This document shows, piece by piece, positions 35,801 through 46,057 of a stretch of DNA of 64,000 nt. The translations under genes and the position numbers were made by a program. Every line of letters starts with the position of its first letter. The stretch's first letter is position 1. The notes below the pieces were generated by a model, which was not told the origin of the DNA, made no database searches, and saw only the letters and a list, made by a program, of their open reading frames with translations. This DNA is from Pleodorina starrii (lineage: Eukaryota; Chlorophyta; Chlorophyceae; Chlamydomonadales; Volvocaceae): NCBI GenBank assembly GCA_030267565.1, contig BRXU01000003.1, positions 7,477,001 through 7,541,000 of the forward strand, given 5' to 3'.

Positions 35801-38800
35801 GGGAGGGAAGGGAGGGAAGGGAGCCCCCATCGCCCCCATTATCTCTTGGGTAACTATCGGTCGGGAGGGACAGACTCAACACTCCGTTACGCGCTCTGTA
35901 TTCTTTCCGGTCTGTACGTCCACCCCCAACCTCTCACCCCCCAACCTCTCACCCCCCCACCTGTTTTATAAAGGAGCATATCACCCCCCAACCTCCCAAC
36001 CTCTCCCACCCCCCTCACCCCGCAGGCCTCCAAGCCCCAGCTGCAGCGGCTGTTGGACCGCATCAGCTCGTTGTGGAGCCGGGGCGTGGTGGCGGCCACT
36101 GTGTTGGCGTTGGTGGGCCTGGTGGCGGCGGGGGTGCCGCTGCTGGGGGGCCCCGGGGAGAGGGGGGCGCTGTACCGGGCACTGGGGGTGCTGGTGGCGG
36201 GGTCGCCCTGCGCGGTGGTGCTGGTGCCGCTGGCCTACGTGTGCGCGATGGCGGCGGTCACGAGAAGGGTGAGGAGCGAGGTCCGGGGGAGCCGCTGGGG
36301 TGGGGTGCGTGTGTCTGGGGGGAAGGTGGGGGGTTGTGTGGGCAGGGCGGGGATGGCTGGGGCGGGTGTGGGCAGGGGGGGCGGGGTGGAGGGCTGCTGC
36401 CCCCTGGAGGGCGCTCAGGAGGTTGTCGGCGCGGGGTTAAGAGAGGGCTGTCGGGGGAGGGCTGTCGGGAGGGCTGTCGGGGGAGGGCTGTCGGGAGTGA
36501 ACTCAGCCACGGTTGGATCGAAGGCGCGTGTACCCGGAGGTCGGTGACGGGTTGGGGGGTGGGGAGTGGGCCGGTGGGTGGGGGGGGCTTGTATCAGCGC
36601 GTCAGCCAACCGCAAACCCAACCGCAAACCCAACCGCAAACCCAACCGCAACCGCAGGGTGTGCTGCTCAAGGGCGCCAGTGCACTGGACGCCCTGGCCG
36701 CCTGTACGACAGTGGCCCTGGACAAGACCGGCACCCTCACCACCGGCGAGCTGCGACTCACCGAGGCAGCCCTCCTACCCACACACACGCACACGCAGTC
36801 GGGGCAACACCCGGGGCCAGGAGCGGAGTCGGCGTCGTCGCCGCGAGGACGGGACCTGCTGCCGCTGCTGCAGCGGGCGGCGGCGGCGGCCGCCGCCGCC
36901 GCCGCCGCAGCTCCGCCTGCGGCGGCGGCGGCGGCGCCTGGCGGCGCCGCCGGCATCACCGGCAGCAGCAGCGAGGGCGAGGGGTGGGAGTGGTGGCAGT
37001 TGGAGCCGCAGCCGCAGGCGGAGGGGGCTGGTGGGAAGAGAGGTGGCGATGGGGGTGAGGCGGAGGCGGAGGAGTGGTGGGGGGAGGTGGCGGCGAGGTG
37101 CGCCGTGGCGCTTTCGCGGGCGTCCAGCCACCCGGTCTCCCGCGCGGTTTCGGAGGCGGGGCCGGGGCTGGCGCGCGGGGTGTCAGTGGCGGGGCTGGAG
37201 CAGGTCCCCGGCTCCGGGGTGCGCGGCGTGTGCCGCCTGCGCGGCCGCGCCTTCGACGTCGCCTTTGGCTCACGGGACTTTGCGGAGGCGGCGCTGGCGG
37301 AGGCGGTGCGAGCGGGCGCGGCGGCGGGCGGCGGCGCAGCGGCGGAGGCGCAGGCGCTGGCGCGCCTGCGGGCCGCGCTGCCCGGCGCCGGCGGCGGAGG
37401 CGGAGGTACTGGCGGCGTGGAGGCGGCGGCGGCGGCAGTCAAGGCGGTGAGCCTGCTGGTGGTGACGCCGCTGGCGTCACCGACCCACGGGTCATCAGCC
37501 GCCTCCGGCGGCGGCGGCGGTGGAGGTGGAGGCGGGGCGGTGGGGGAGCCGCGGGTCGCTCTGTTTTGTTTTGAGGATGTGGTGCGGCCCGGCGTGCGGG
37601 AGGCGGTGGCGGCGCTGCAGGACGGCAGCTGGCGGCGGCGGGCGCGCGGCGCTGCGGCAGCACCATTGGAGGCGGCGGCGCTCCGGGTGGTGATGCTGAC
37701 GGGTGGGTTCGCGGGGTGGTTGGGTGGATCGGGCGGACGGGTGCAGGGTCGAGGGTGTATGTCAGTATGTGCCGGTATGGCTTCTGCGGCCGGTCGTTCG
37801 CAAGATCGCAACACTCCTCGTAAGGGTACATTACCCAGGAGGAGCGCGACGATGCGGTTCTCGTCCAAAGCTCCAAAACCACGCAACCACGCAACCACAA
37901 CCCGGGCCCGGGTAGCTGTGTGTCGGGTGGGTGAGGAGCGATGCCGGCGGCGGCCACGGCGGCTTCCCTCCACCTGTGCCTTCCTTCCTGCCTTCCTTCC
38001 TTCCCGACCACCGCCCTTTCCGCGCTGAGGCCTCCCGGCCGTGCAGCCTAGCTACCCCGCGCTCCCCTTGGCCCCTCGTCCCCGTGGCCCCCCCCGTCCC
38101 CGTTGCCCCCTGATCGAACCAAGCTCTGAAATGCTCGCCCCACCCCACTGTCCACCCCACCCCACTCGGACTGATGTACTCCGCAACCCCACTCAACACC
38201 CCCCACTCAACACCCCGCACTCCACTCCAAACCTCCAATCCATGCTCCTCTGCCTATACGTGGATAACCCCACCTCACACAACACACCCACCCCACACAT
38301 ACACCCCACACATGCCCCGGGGCTTTCGGCCAGGTGACAACCCCGCGGTGGCCGCCTCGGTGGCTGGTGGTCTGTCCATTCCGGACTTCCGTGCCGCCAT
38401 GATGCCCGGAGACAAGCTGGCCTACGTGCAGCAGGAGCAGCGCCGACTGCAGCAGCAGGAGGCGGGGCGGCAGGAGGGGCGGACAGGTGGGGGCGGGGCG
38501 GCTGGAGGGGCGTGGAGTTAAGGGTTGTTTCAGGGTTTCAGGGTTATGAGGTTCAAAGGGTTTTTCCAGGATTTGTAAGGTTTTGAAGGCCGGGCGTGTG
38601 CACCGGGTTTGCTTACCGCACTATACCCGCATCCTGCTTACCCCTAGCCCTAGCCATATCACTCCCTGACCCCTCTAGCCGAGGCCAGCAGGACCAGTTT
38701 CGTATCGCACTCTAAAACCCAACCCTAAAAAAACCTTCAAAAAACCTTCAAAAAACCTTCAAACCCTCACGGCTTCCCCGGCCCTCCCCTCTGTCCGCCC

Positions 38801-38913
38801 GTCGCGCCGTCGCACGTCAGTCCTCGCCGGCCTCCTCGCCGGTGACAAGACCGCTGGCAGCAGCGGAGGCAGCAGCGGAGGCAGTGGCGGCAGTGGTGGT
38901 GCGGTGTTGATGA

Positions 38914-38944
<31 letters not shown>

Positions 38945-40809
38945 GGCCGCCGCGCACGTGGGTGTGGCGGTGGCCTCCTCCCCTCGGGACCTGGTGGCGG
39001 CCGCCTCGGACGTCATTGTGCTCAACGGGCAGGGAGCCGCGGCGCTGCCCTGGCTGCTGAGGCTGGCGTATCGCACGCAGGTACAAATGGGGGGGGAGGT
39101 CGGGCCTGAGGCGGGGTGAGGGGTGATGGGGTGATGGGATGGGGGTGAGGTGAGGGGTGAGGGTTTGAGGGTGGGGTACGCAGGAGGGGTGGTGGTGTGG
39201 GAGGAGGAGGGGGGGAGGAGGGGGAAGCGTGCGCTTGCGAGCTTGGTCGAGCTCGAGCGGGACGGCTGCGCGGGTGCGTGCGCCGCGCTTTCCCTTGCCA
39301 TCGCGCGCTTGCCCTAAATACCCAAAATCCCCAAAATTCCCCAAACTAGGGAATTTTGGGAATTTGGGGAATTTGGGGAATTTAAATACCCAAAATTCCC
39401 TAAATTTCCAAAATTCCCTATATTCCCTAAATTCATTAGATTCCCTAGAATCCCTACACCTGTCCCTTCTCCGCATTCCTTCAAATTACCTTCTCCCTTT
39501 ATATCTACGTTGGTCACCTCGTTCGTGAACTGCCTTTGGATGAAAACTACCATATGCTTTCTTCCGGCCCCGTCTCCCACCCTCTCCCGGCCCTCCGGCT
39601 CGCCCCCACCCCGTCCTCTCCCACCCCATCCTCTCCCTCCCCGTCCTCTCCCTCCCCGCCCCGCCCCGTCCTCTCCCGCAGTCCGTGGTGCGTCAGAACC
39701 TGAGCCTGGCCCTCATCTCCATGGCCTTCGCCACCCTACCCACCGTGGCGGGGGCCTTCCCTCTGTGGCTGGCGGTGCTGCTGCACGAGGGATCCACCCT
39801 GGCAGTGGCGCTCAACAGCCTCCGACTGCTGCTGCCGGAAGGGCCGGACCAGGCGACGGCGGGAGCAGGGGCAGCAGGGGCGGCAGGGGCGGCAGCAGGG
39901 GTGGCGGCAGGGGCGGGTTTTGGGCCGCGGGCGGCGCTGGCGGAGGTGTGGCAGGGGCTGTGTGACCTGGCGGCTCCGGAGCCGCACGGCCACCACCACC
40001 ACCACCACCACCATGGGCATAGCCACGGTCACAGCCATGACCATCACAATCACCACCATCACCACCAGCATCAGCCGCGGCAGGCCAAGGCACAGGCGTG
40101 CAGCGGATGCGACCACCACCACCACCACCACCACCACCACGACCATGACCACCATGAGGGCCACCACAAGCACGACAACAGCCAGGCCGCCGCCGCCGCC
40201 GCCGGCGTTACTAACGGTGACAGCCACGACCATGACCACGAGCACGAGCACAAGCACGGGCGCAAAGGCCCCAGCAGCAAGCCTGTGGTGGTGGTGGAGG
40301 CGGTGGCAGAGGTGGAGTCGTCTCAGCCGCTGCCTTCCGAGGCGCCGGCCGACGCGGCGGGCGGCGGCGGGCCGGGGGTTGCGCTGGTGGTGCGCGCCCG
40401 CGGACCCACGGGTCGGGACGCCTCTGCGGCAGCAGCCGCGTCGACATCGACAGCGGGCACGCACGCTCACGGGCACGGGCACCTTCGAGGGCACGTGCGC
40501 GGGCACGGCGGCGGCGCAGCGAGCAGCTGCTGCGGCGGATGGGGCTGCGGCGGTGGCGGCGGCTACCCCCGCGTCTGGCACAGCGCCGTGCGGCTGGGGC
40601 CGCTGCAGGCGATGGCTGGAGGCGGCGGCGGCGGCAGTTTCAGTGTGGTTGCGACCAGCGGCAGCACCAGCGCGAGTGGCGGCGGCGCGGCGGCCGCCGG
40701 CGGCGGCGGCGGAGACGCTGCGTTGGGGGCGCTGCGCCCGCGGCGGCGGGCGGCAGGTCGGCTAGCCCCGGCGGTGGCGGTGGCCGCGGCGGCGGCGGCG
40801 GCTTGGTAG
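32803..40809 (+). CDS. HMA1-like heavy-metal P-type ATPase (P1B), His-rich at both termini
   Basis: An ATP-driven transition-metal pump of the HMA1 group, which in plants sits in the chloroplast envelope and moves Cu, Zn or related ions. Ten exons: 32803-33367, 33960-34198, 34510-34560, 34887-35189, 35476-35682, 36026-36268, 36658-37702, 38334-38486, 38821-39080, 39682-40809; all GT-AG, in frame, 1397 residues. Seen in order: a Ser/Arg/Pro N-terminus like a transit peptide; a His run (about 125-160); membrane segments; actuator motif SGES (TGE position); metal motif SPC near 515 in VLVAGSPCAVVL; phosphorylation site DKTGT at about 558; SHPVSRAV; TGDN at 883-886; GDGINDAP near 970; last membrane part with LPTVAGAFPLWLAVLLHEGS, a strong HMA1 signature; then a long His-rich tail. 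Ala/Gly-rich inserts interrupt the nucleotide-binding domain. Start ATG 32803 is the first in frame. Substrate and location are inferred from the family. Confidence 0.93.
33171..33282 (+). other. N-terminal His-rich metal-binding region of the HMA1-like ATPase
   Basis: CAY-rich codons encode nine consecutive His and then mixed His/Asp/Gly (HDGHGGHNHGHCHAGGHDHD). HMA1 of plants also has a His-rich N-terminus. Likely binds Zn or Cu; not a catalytic part. Confidence 0.85.
38251..38270 (+). repeat. End fragment of dispersed repeat in HMA1 intron
   Basis: GCCTATACGTGGATAACCCC, identical to the end of the copy at 19585-19706. It lies in the intron between exons 7 and 8 (37703-38333). Confidence 0.6.
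38515..38770 (+). repeat. Degenerate AGGGTT and AAAAAACCTTC repeats in HMA1 intron
   Basis: GGGTTTCAGGGTTATGAGG-type repeats at 38520-38585 and AAAAAACCTTC repeats at 38725-38764, within the intron 38487-38820. They are weakly telomere-like (AGGGTT/AACCCT) but not a clean array. Confidence 0.5.
39989..40262 (+). other. C-terminal His-rich tail of the HMA1-like ATPase
   Basis: Three His-dense blocks follow the last membrane segment: one around eight consecutive His with GHSHGHSHDHH, one of nine His with DHDHHEGHHKHD, and one HDHDHEHEHKHG. The tail then continues Ala/Gly-rich to the stop at 40807-40809. Such a tail resembles those of HMA2/HMA4-type pumps or ZIP/CDF carriers more than the plant HMA1 proteins I recall. 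Confidence 0.85.
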
Positions 40810-41337
40810 CCGCCGCGAGCGCAGCGGCGGCGCCGGCGGCAATGGGGCAAACCCCGGGGGTGGGGGGGAGCTTCCCTCGTCGTCGAGCCCCAGTCACGGG
40901 TTGTGCACGTAGGTCGGTGTGATGGGCGTTTCATGCTGGGAAGCTGGGAAGCCCCACACTGGCGCCAACGGAGACGGCGAGAGCGGCGACGAAATGTCGT
41001 GGGATGTCCGGCTCATTCCTTTTTTTAAGTAAAGGGGGGACTGGACTCGAGAGATCGCGCATGGGCGGGTTTATTGGGGGGGGGGGTGCGTAGAGGCAAA
41101 AGGATCTGCAGGGGCGAGCTACCGTAATTGGCTGGCAGACGAAGGCGAACGATGTCCAGTAGCAGTAACGCACAACGAGAACGGTGATGGTGATTATGAC
41201 CGAGGTGTAGAGTGGGGACTTGGGGAAGGGGGTGGGGGGAAAATAAGGCGTGACGACTCGTTTGGGTGTGTGGTTTGGTTAGGTAGGTTGGTTAATCGGC
41301 CCCGAATGTTTTGGTTGTTTGGTTGGTTTTAAGAATG

Positions 41338-41342
41338 TGTAA
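41338..41342 (+). promoter_or_regulatory. TGTAA polyadenylation signal of the HMA1-like gene
   Basis: First clear TGTAA after the HMA1 stop, about 530 bp downstream, in a T-rich setting. It fits the volvocine poly(A) signal. Confidence 0.45.
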
Positions 41343-42564
41343 GTTTTTATTTTCGTTTGATATGCGTGTTTCACCTTTTTCACCGCGTTGTAATTTCGAG
41401 GCGGGGCCAGGCGGGCGGGGCATCGTAGCGGGTCAACGGCTGTTTTCGCGCTGTGTCTGTGTACTGCTGCTGCTGCTGCTGCTGCTGTGGCGCTCCTACG
41501 GTTCCTGTCCTCCCGCGGGTCCTCCCGCGCGATCCGCGGCTATGCGTGGTGGGGTCGACAATGCGTACCGGTGTCGAGTCACTCGCTGCAAACTTTCCGC
41601 CGCGGCCCGCAGTCCGCTCCGTGCCCTGTTTCTTTGTTGTTGGCGGGTCAACTACCCCAGTGTGCATGGACACGTAGACGGCTGCTTGGGGTTATATGTG
41701 TGTATGTGTGTGGAGGGAGGGAGGTAGGGAGGGAGGGGGATTGCGCATGTGGTTGTTCCTATGTAGCGGCTGTTGGGGAAATAGGGGGGGGGCCTGACCG
41801 GTTAGGGAAGGGAACGGGGCCGGGGGGCGGGCCCCTCGGCACCGACAGGCTGTTTTGCCGTCCTGTTGCGGGTCCCGAGGTGCCGCTGCCCCCGCCGCTG
41901 CGAGCGGGTGGAGGCCGGTGGGATGGTGGTGAGGAGGTGCACGTCTAAAAAATTGACATGGAGCGAGGGACATTGGGGGACGCTGCAACGACGGTGGACG
42001 AGGAAAGGGTCGGGGCGCACTACAAAGCTGGTGCGCCGAGCAGGCTGTGCAGCCGAACGTTGAGCCCATTTGGAGGCGAGTGTCGCATCGTACTATCGAC
42101 TACGCGATTACGCGATTACTAAGAAATGGACAGGGCTGTACTAAAGGAAGTGGGCTCTGCTCACGAGGCCTCTCGGCCCCTGCCTCCAGCCTCCCACCTC
42201 CAGGCTCCAGCCCGAATCCTCCGTTAGCCGGCTCGTCAGCCGGCCTGTCATGAAGGCGCAGTTCCGCCGCTGTCCGCTGCTGGCCCCTCCAGTTAAGTGG
42301 ACTGAAGATGCAAGTCGCCTGGGAACATTTCCGTGCAGAGCCGTGTAACGGTTTGTGTTCCTTTCAGAAGAACAGGAGGGGAAACTGCCCTACGCAGGGG
42401 GGGTTATAGGGGCATCTTCCCCGTGGTTGGGGGGGGGCGGTTGGCGGCGCATCTCCGACTGGGAGGAGGATGCATCTCGATTGAACCGCGCAGCGAGGCC
42501 TTGTTCCACGGCTCACTGTTACGAAACCTCGCTCCTCTCCACGGCAACCTTGTGAGAAGGCTGC

Positions 42565-42612
42565 GCGAACCCCCTAAACCATGACGTCCGGCCCCTAAAC
42601 CCCTAAACCCCT
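42565..42612 (-). repeat. Short telomere-like tract
   Basis: Four CCCCTAAACC-type units in tandem on the plus strand (TTTAGGG-like on the minus strand), imperfectly spaced. Confidence 0.5.
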
Positions 42613-43983
42613 GGGGCTGCTGTCAGTGCGCCCGAAGTCCGGAGATGGAAACGGGCAATGAGCTCATGAGGCTTTAAACAAGATGACAATATGATAAATA
42701 TGGTTGCGAAAGGTTGAAACCAGAGCGCATCATGCGCCAGCAGGCACAGTTCTTTCAGTGGAAAAGTGGTGAGGTAAAACCGGTACGAGCTTGTACGAAC
42801 GCAACTTCCGTCACACTTATCACAATGTTCAAAATGCCCCTTTGCCAATGGAGCCGACCAAGCTCCCACGCTTATTTTACCTTATCATAATGTCTTTGTC
42901 TTCCAATTTGAGGCTTGTAAACTTGCCTTGCGCTTGCGAAATGTCCGAAATGTCGTTCACCGAAGTTAGCCTCGGCGACGAGATCGACGATTCCAACACC
43001 AGCATCTACCATGATGATCTCTACAGCTGTATCACTGGATCGTATCCTTCTTGCGGAGGCGTCTTCCAACAATGGGCCGTGCCCGACGGAAACCCGAGCC
43101 CACCAAGTCTGCGCCCCTCAGAGTGAGTCAGTTTCGGCAAATCATTACTGCTATTTTTCAAAGCCGACTACCTCCTCCTGCTTGGCACGCGTTCGGGCCT
43201 TTCGGACAATTGGGCTTGCGGCGACGGGCCGCTGGTTTGCGGTTTTATGGTGCGCGTTGTTGACGGCTTGCATATAATGTATTAAATTGTATTTTATGAT
43301 CCAAACTGAAGTGTTCAGAAGAGAGATCTCAGATGATGTATGACTCATCCCGTCGTCTGGGTTGCACTTTTTGCGCGATTTGGCCTTTTCCTGTCGCAGC
43401 AGCTTTACGGTAGACGGCATTGCTTGGAACCACTATCCTTCCTGGGGTGCCATGGTAACCGCGACGCCACTTGCTGCTCTCCGTGCCGGACAGCAGCCGC
43501 CAGCGCTCTGCCCAGCTGCCTACTGCCCTGATCAGCCTGCGGCAGAGCACACACCCCCAAGCAGGAGGACAACACACCGCACCGCGGCCCGCGAATAAAC
43601 GGCCCCAACACAGAACAGCAACGACTGGCCGCAACGCAACCGAATGGCAATACATCCACCAACAGGCACGTGCACCACTCTGATTCCCTCGAGCGAAAAA
43701 GAAAACGGTGCCCAGGCAAGCGATGGGGGAGGCAGAAGGGAGCCAGAGTCAAGGCAAAAACTCCCCCGCCGTGAACCGGCCTAAACCCGAACCCAGGGAC
43801 AGACACACACGGCACACCATAGACACGCGAGCGCCCGCACGACCGCGCGGCCCAGGCGCGAGTGCTACGAGAACCAGGGGAGGGCGGGCGGGCAACGAAA
43901 CCGCGGACTCGTGCGAGGAAACAACAACGAGGCCGACTGCCCTCTAATTAGAAAAAGGCCGCAACGAAAACAGCTAAACCTCT

Positions 43984-43988
43984 TTACA
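43984..43988 (-). promoter_or_regulatory. TGTAA polyadenylation signal for the small minus-strand gene
   Basis: TTACA on the plus strand is TGTAA on the minus strand, about 130 bp after the stop of the three-exon model at 44761-44117. It supports that model. Confidence 0.4.
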
Positions 43989-44116
43989 ACGGGAAAGACG
44001 AGAAAACAAACACCAACTCGGAGCTCTGCGGACACGCTGCACAACTGCCGTACGAAGTCACCCGTACAGCTAGACTCTAGAGCTAACCACTCCCCGTCGA
44101 AGGTCTACCGCAAAAA

Positions 44117-44761
44117 TTAGGCTTGCCTCCCCTTGCGCCACAAACAGCATTTTGGGGAGGGAGAACCCAAAATAAGAAGTTGGAGGGTGGCGCTGCAGGT
44201 GCCGATCTGTTGCTGGCGTTGGTGCGCGTGGCTGCGCAGTTGGTCTGTTGCTGCCTGGCGAGCAGCAAGGCTACCAGGTGGGTTGGCCAATAGCCATCCA
44301 TGTATCGCTCGCGAATGGAGGCCGAGCTGGGACTGGGAGCGCGGGCCGTCTAGCAGACAGAGCATTTGCGCACAACTCGTTGCTTACTTCATACTTTGGG
44401 AACTGATCGATCGCCGTCCTCACCTCCTTCCCCTGGCGCGCTTCTGGCGGGCTCCTGGCGCGCCCTGCTCCTTTGTGACCTGACCTAAGCAACCGACACG
44501 ACGCTTCAACCCACCTGCCCACTTCCTTCTCAGACCAACCCATACCGTAACCGCCCACCTCACCCCACCAACCAAACGTCCCCTCCACCCCTTTACCCAA
44601 CCCGCTGCGCCCCTACCCAAACGCAGCGGCGCCTCCTCCCATTGCGGCGCCCCCTCCGCTGCCTCGACGTCCCCAGCCGCATCTCCCACGTCATCAGGTT
44701 CCTCCAGAGAGGCCCACCGGCACTCGATCGGAATCTGCGCCGCCGCCATCTCCGCATCCAT
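44117..44761 (-). CDS. Possible 124-residue protein of unknown function
   Basis: Three-exon minus-strand model: 44761-44617, 44479-44388, 44254-44117. Junctions are GT-AG (donors GTAGGG and GTAAGC) and all phases agree. The product begins MDAEMAAAQIPIECRWASLE and is acidic (EEPDDVGDAAGDVEAAEG) over its first third. Then come a basic stretch, a helix-like KEVRTAIDQFPKYE, and AATDQLRSHAHQRQQQIG, possibly a short coiled coil. I do not recognise a family. A TGTAA lies about 130 bp after the stop. A plus-strand candidate begins about 350 bp to the right, so a shared promoter is possible. The exon order rests on frame agreement only. Confidence 0.42.
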
Positions 44762-45127
44762 CAGGTGGGTGGGGCTCCGCAGTCCGCACCGGCTACCAGC
44801 AGCAAGGAACCGTCGTCACAACTGCTGTCTAGTAGCTAGTGGCATCGCACCCGTCCTGACACGCGGATTGGCATCTCTCGATAGTTTCATTCACATAACG
44901 GTACGCACACGGTAGTAATGATCGATACCGGCCCGCAGCCTCCCTGCCTGCCGTGCCCTTCCCCGCGGGCCTGCTCGGGGCGGGGCCAGCTCTGATGGCT
45001 CTCGCTGCAAGCCACATGACAAGATGACATCTCACCCCGCCCCAACCTCTTGCTCCCCCTCCCCACTGCTGCTGCTGCGTAACCCGCCCTCTCTCTCGCT
45101 CTTTTGCAGTGGCGCTGACTCCTCCCA

Positions 45128-46057
45128 GTGCGGCTACCAGTACGTCGCCTCCTCCCCTCTCCCTCGTCGTCCCTGGCCGCCCCGTCTCTGCCTCTGCCTC
45201 CTCCTCCTCCTCCGGGCCGCCCCCGCCACCCGCCGGTGAAGGGGGCGCTGCGCTTCAAGGCCGCCTGCGCGCAACTCTGCGCCGCAGTCGCCTCCTCCCC
45301 CGCCAAGCTCGTCCAATCCGTACAGTCCAAGGTGGCAGCCCGCCGGGATAACCACCACCACCACCACCATGATCACCACCACCACCACCATCAGCACCAG
45401 CACCACCACCACCATCAGCAGCAGCAGGCTTCGTGTTCGTGGGTTCCTCTGCGCAGGGAGATGGTGTGGCAGCCCGCCGATTGCTCTATGAAGGCGCAAT
45501 CCACATCGCAGCAGCAGCAGCAGCAGCAGGGGTCACAGTCGCGGCCGGATCTTGTTGAGCCAGTCCCCGAGCGGATGCAGCCGATATGGCCGCCGAGGTG
45601 GACGGTGGAGGAGCAGCCGGCAGTGAGGAAACAGCAGGAGCAGGAGCAGGAGCAGGAGGAGGAGCAGCAGCAGGAGGCTCTGTCACCGCCCCGCCGCGCC
45701 TCCGCCGCGGCCATTCCCGGGGTGGAAAGTTACCCCGCTGCCAGCAGCGCCTCCGCCCCGTCTCCCTGTGGCGGTGCGGCGGTGTCCTCTGGCTTCCCGG
45801 TGCTTCGCCCCGGCCTGGTTCGCTCCCTGCGCCGGGTGCCCTCCCAGGCCCGGGAGGAGGAGGGGGACAAGCGCCAGGGGGGGGATTGGAGGAGCGAGAG
45901 TGGAAGCAGCGGGAGGTCGAGGCGGTGGCTTGGCAGCTCGCATGCAGCGGACCCCGAGCACTCTGAAGGGCGGGGGAGGGTGAAGGGCGAAGGGGGAAGT
46001 GGGGGTCCTGCGAGCTGTCTTCATTGCGCCTTGTCAGTTCGAACGCTCCGCGCTTGA
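45128..46057 (+). CDS. Possible His/Gln-rich coding exon
   Basis: An open frame of 309 codons without an ATG near its left end, so it would be a 3' exon. Likely acceptors are TTTTGCAG at 45110 or CCTCCCAG at 45128. The frame holds KGALRFKAACAQLCAAV, a long mixed His/Gln/Asp run at about 45350-45425, glutamine runs and EQEQEQEEEQQQ, then a basic Arg/Ser-rich end with SQAREEEGDKRQ. No family recognised. It could instead be non-coding CAC/CAG repeat sequence. Its reading direction is supported mainly by the acceptor-like sites and the length of the open frame. Confidence 0.3.
   Translation: MRLPVRRLLPSPSSSLAAPSLPLPPPPPPGRPRHPPVKGALRFKAACAQLCAAVASSPAKLVQSVQSKVAARRDNHHHHHHDHHHHHHQHQHHHHHQQQQASCSWVPLRREMVWQPADCSMKAQSTSQQQQQQQGSQSRPDLVEPVPERMQPIWPPRWTVEEQPAVRKQQEQEQEQEEEQQQEALSPPRRASAAAIPGVESYPAASSASAPSPCGGAAVSSGFPVLRPGLVRSLRRVPSQAREEEGDKRQGGDWRSESGSSGRSRRWLGSSHAADPEHSEGRGRVKGEGGSGGPASCLHCALSVRTLRA

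Larger units (their letters stand above)
40810..44116. other. HMA1 3' UTR and intergenic region
   Basis: Likely HMA1 3' UTR to the TGTAA at 41338, then no firmly supported gene. A GCTGCT run at 41466-41488 and a CCCCTAAACC tract at 42565-42612 are seen. Two short protein-like stretches at 42943-43045 (MSEMSFTEVSLGDEIDDSN on the plus strand) and 43072-43122 (MGRARRKPEPTKSAPLR) could be exons, but I could not connect them to anything. Confidence 0.4.

Noticed and set aside
43072..43122. MGRARRKPEPTKSAPLR followed by a GTGAGT donor, resembling the start of a small zinc-ribbon elongation factor
   Set aside because: No following exon with the expected Cys motifs was found within the next few kilobases.
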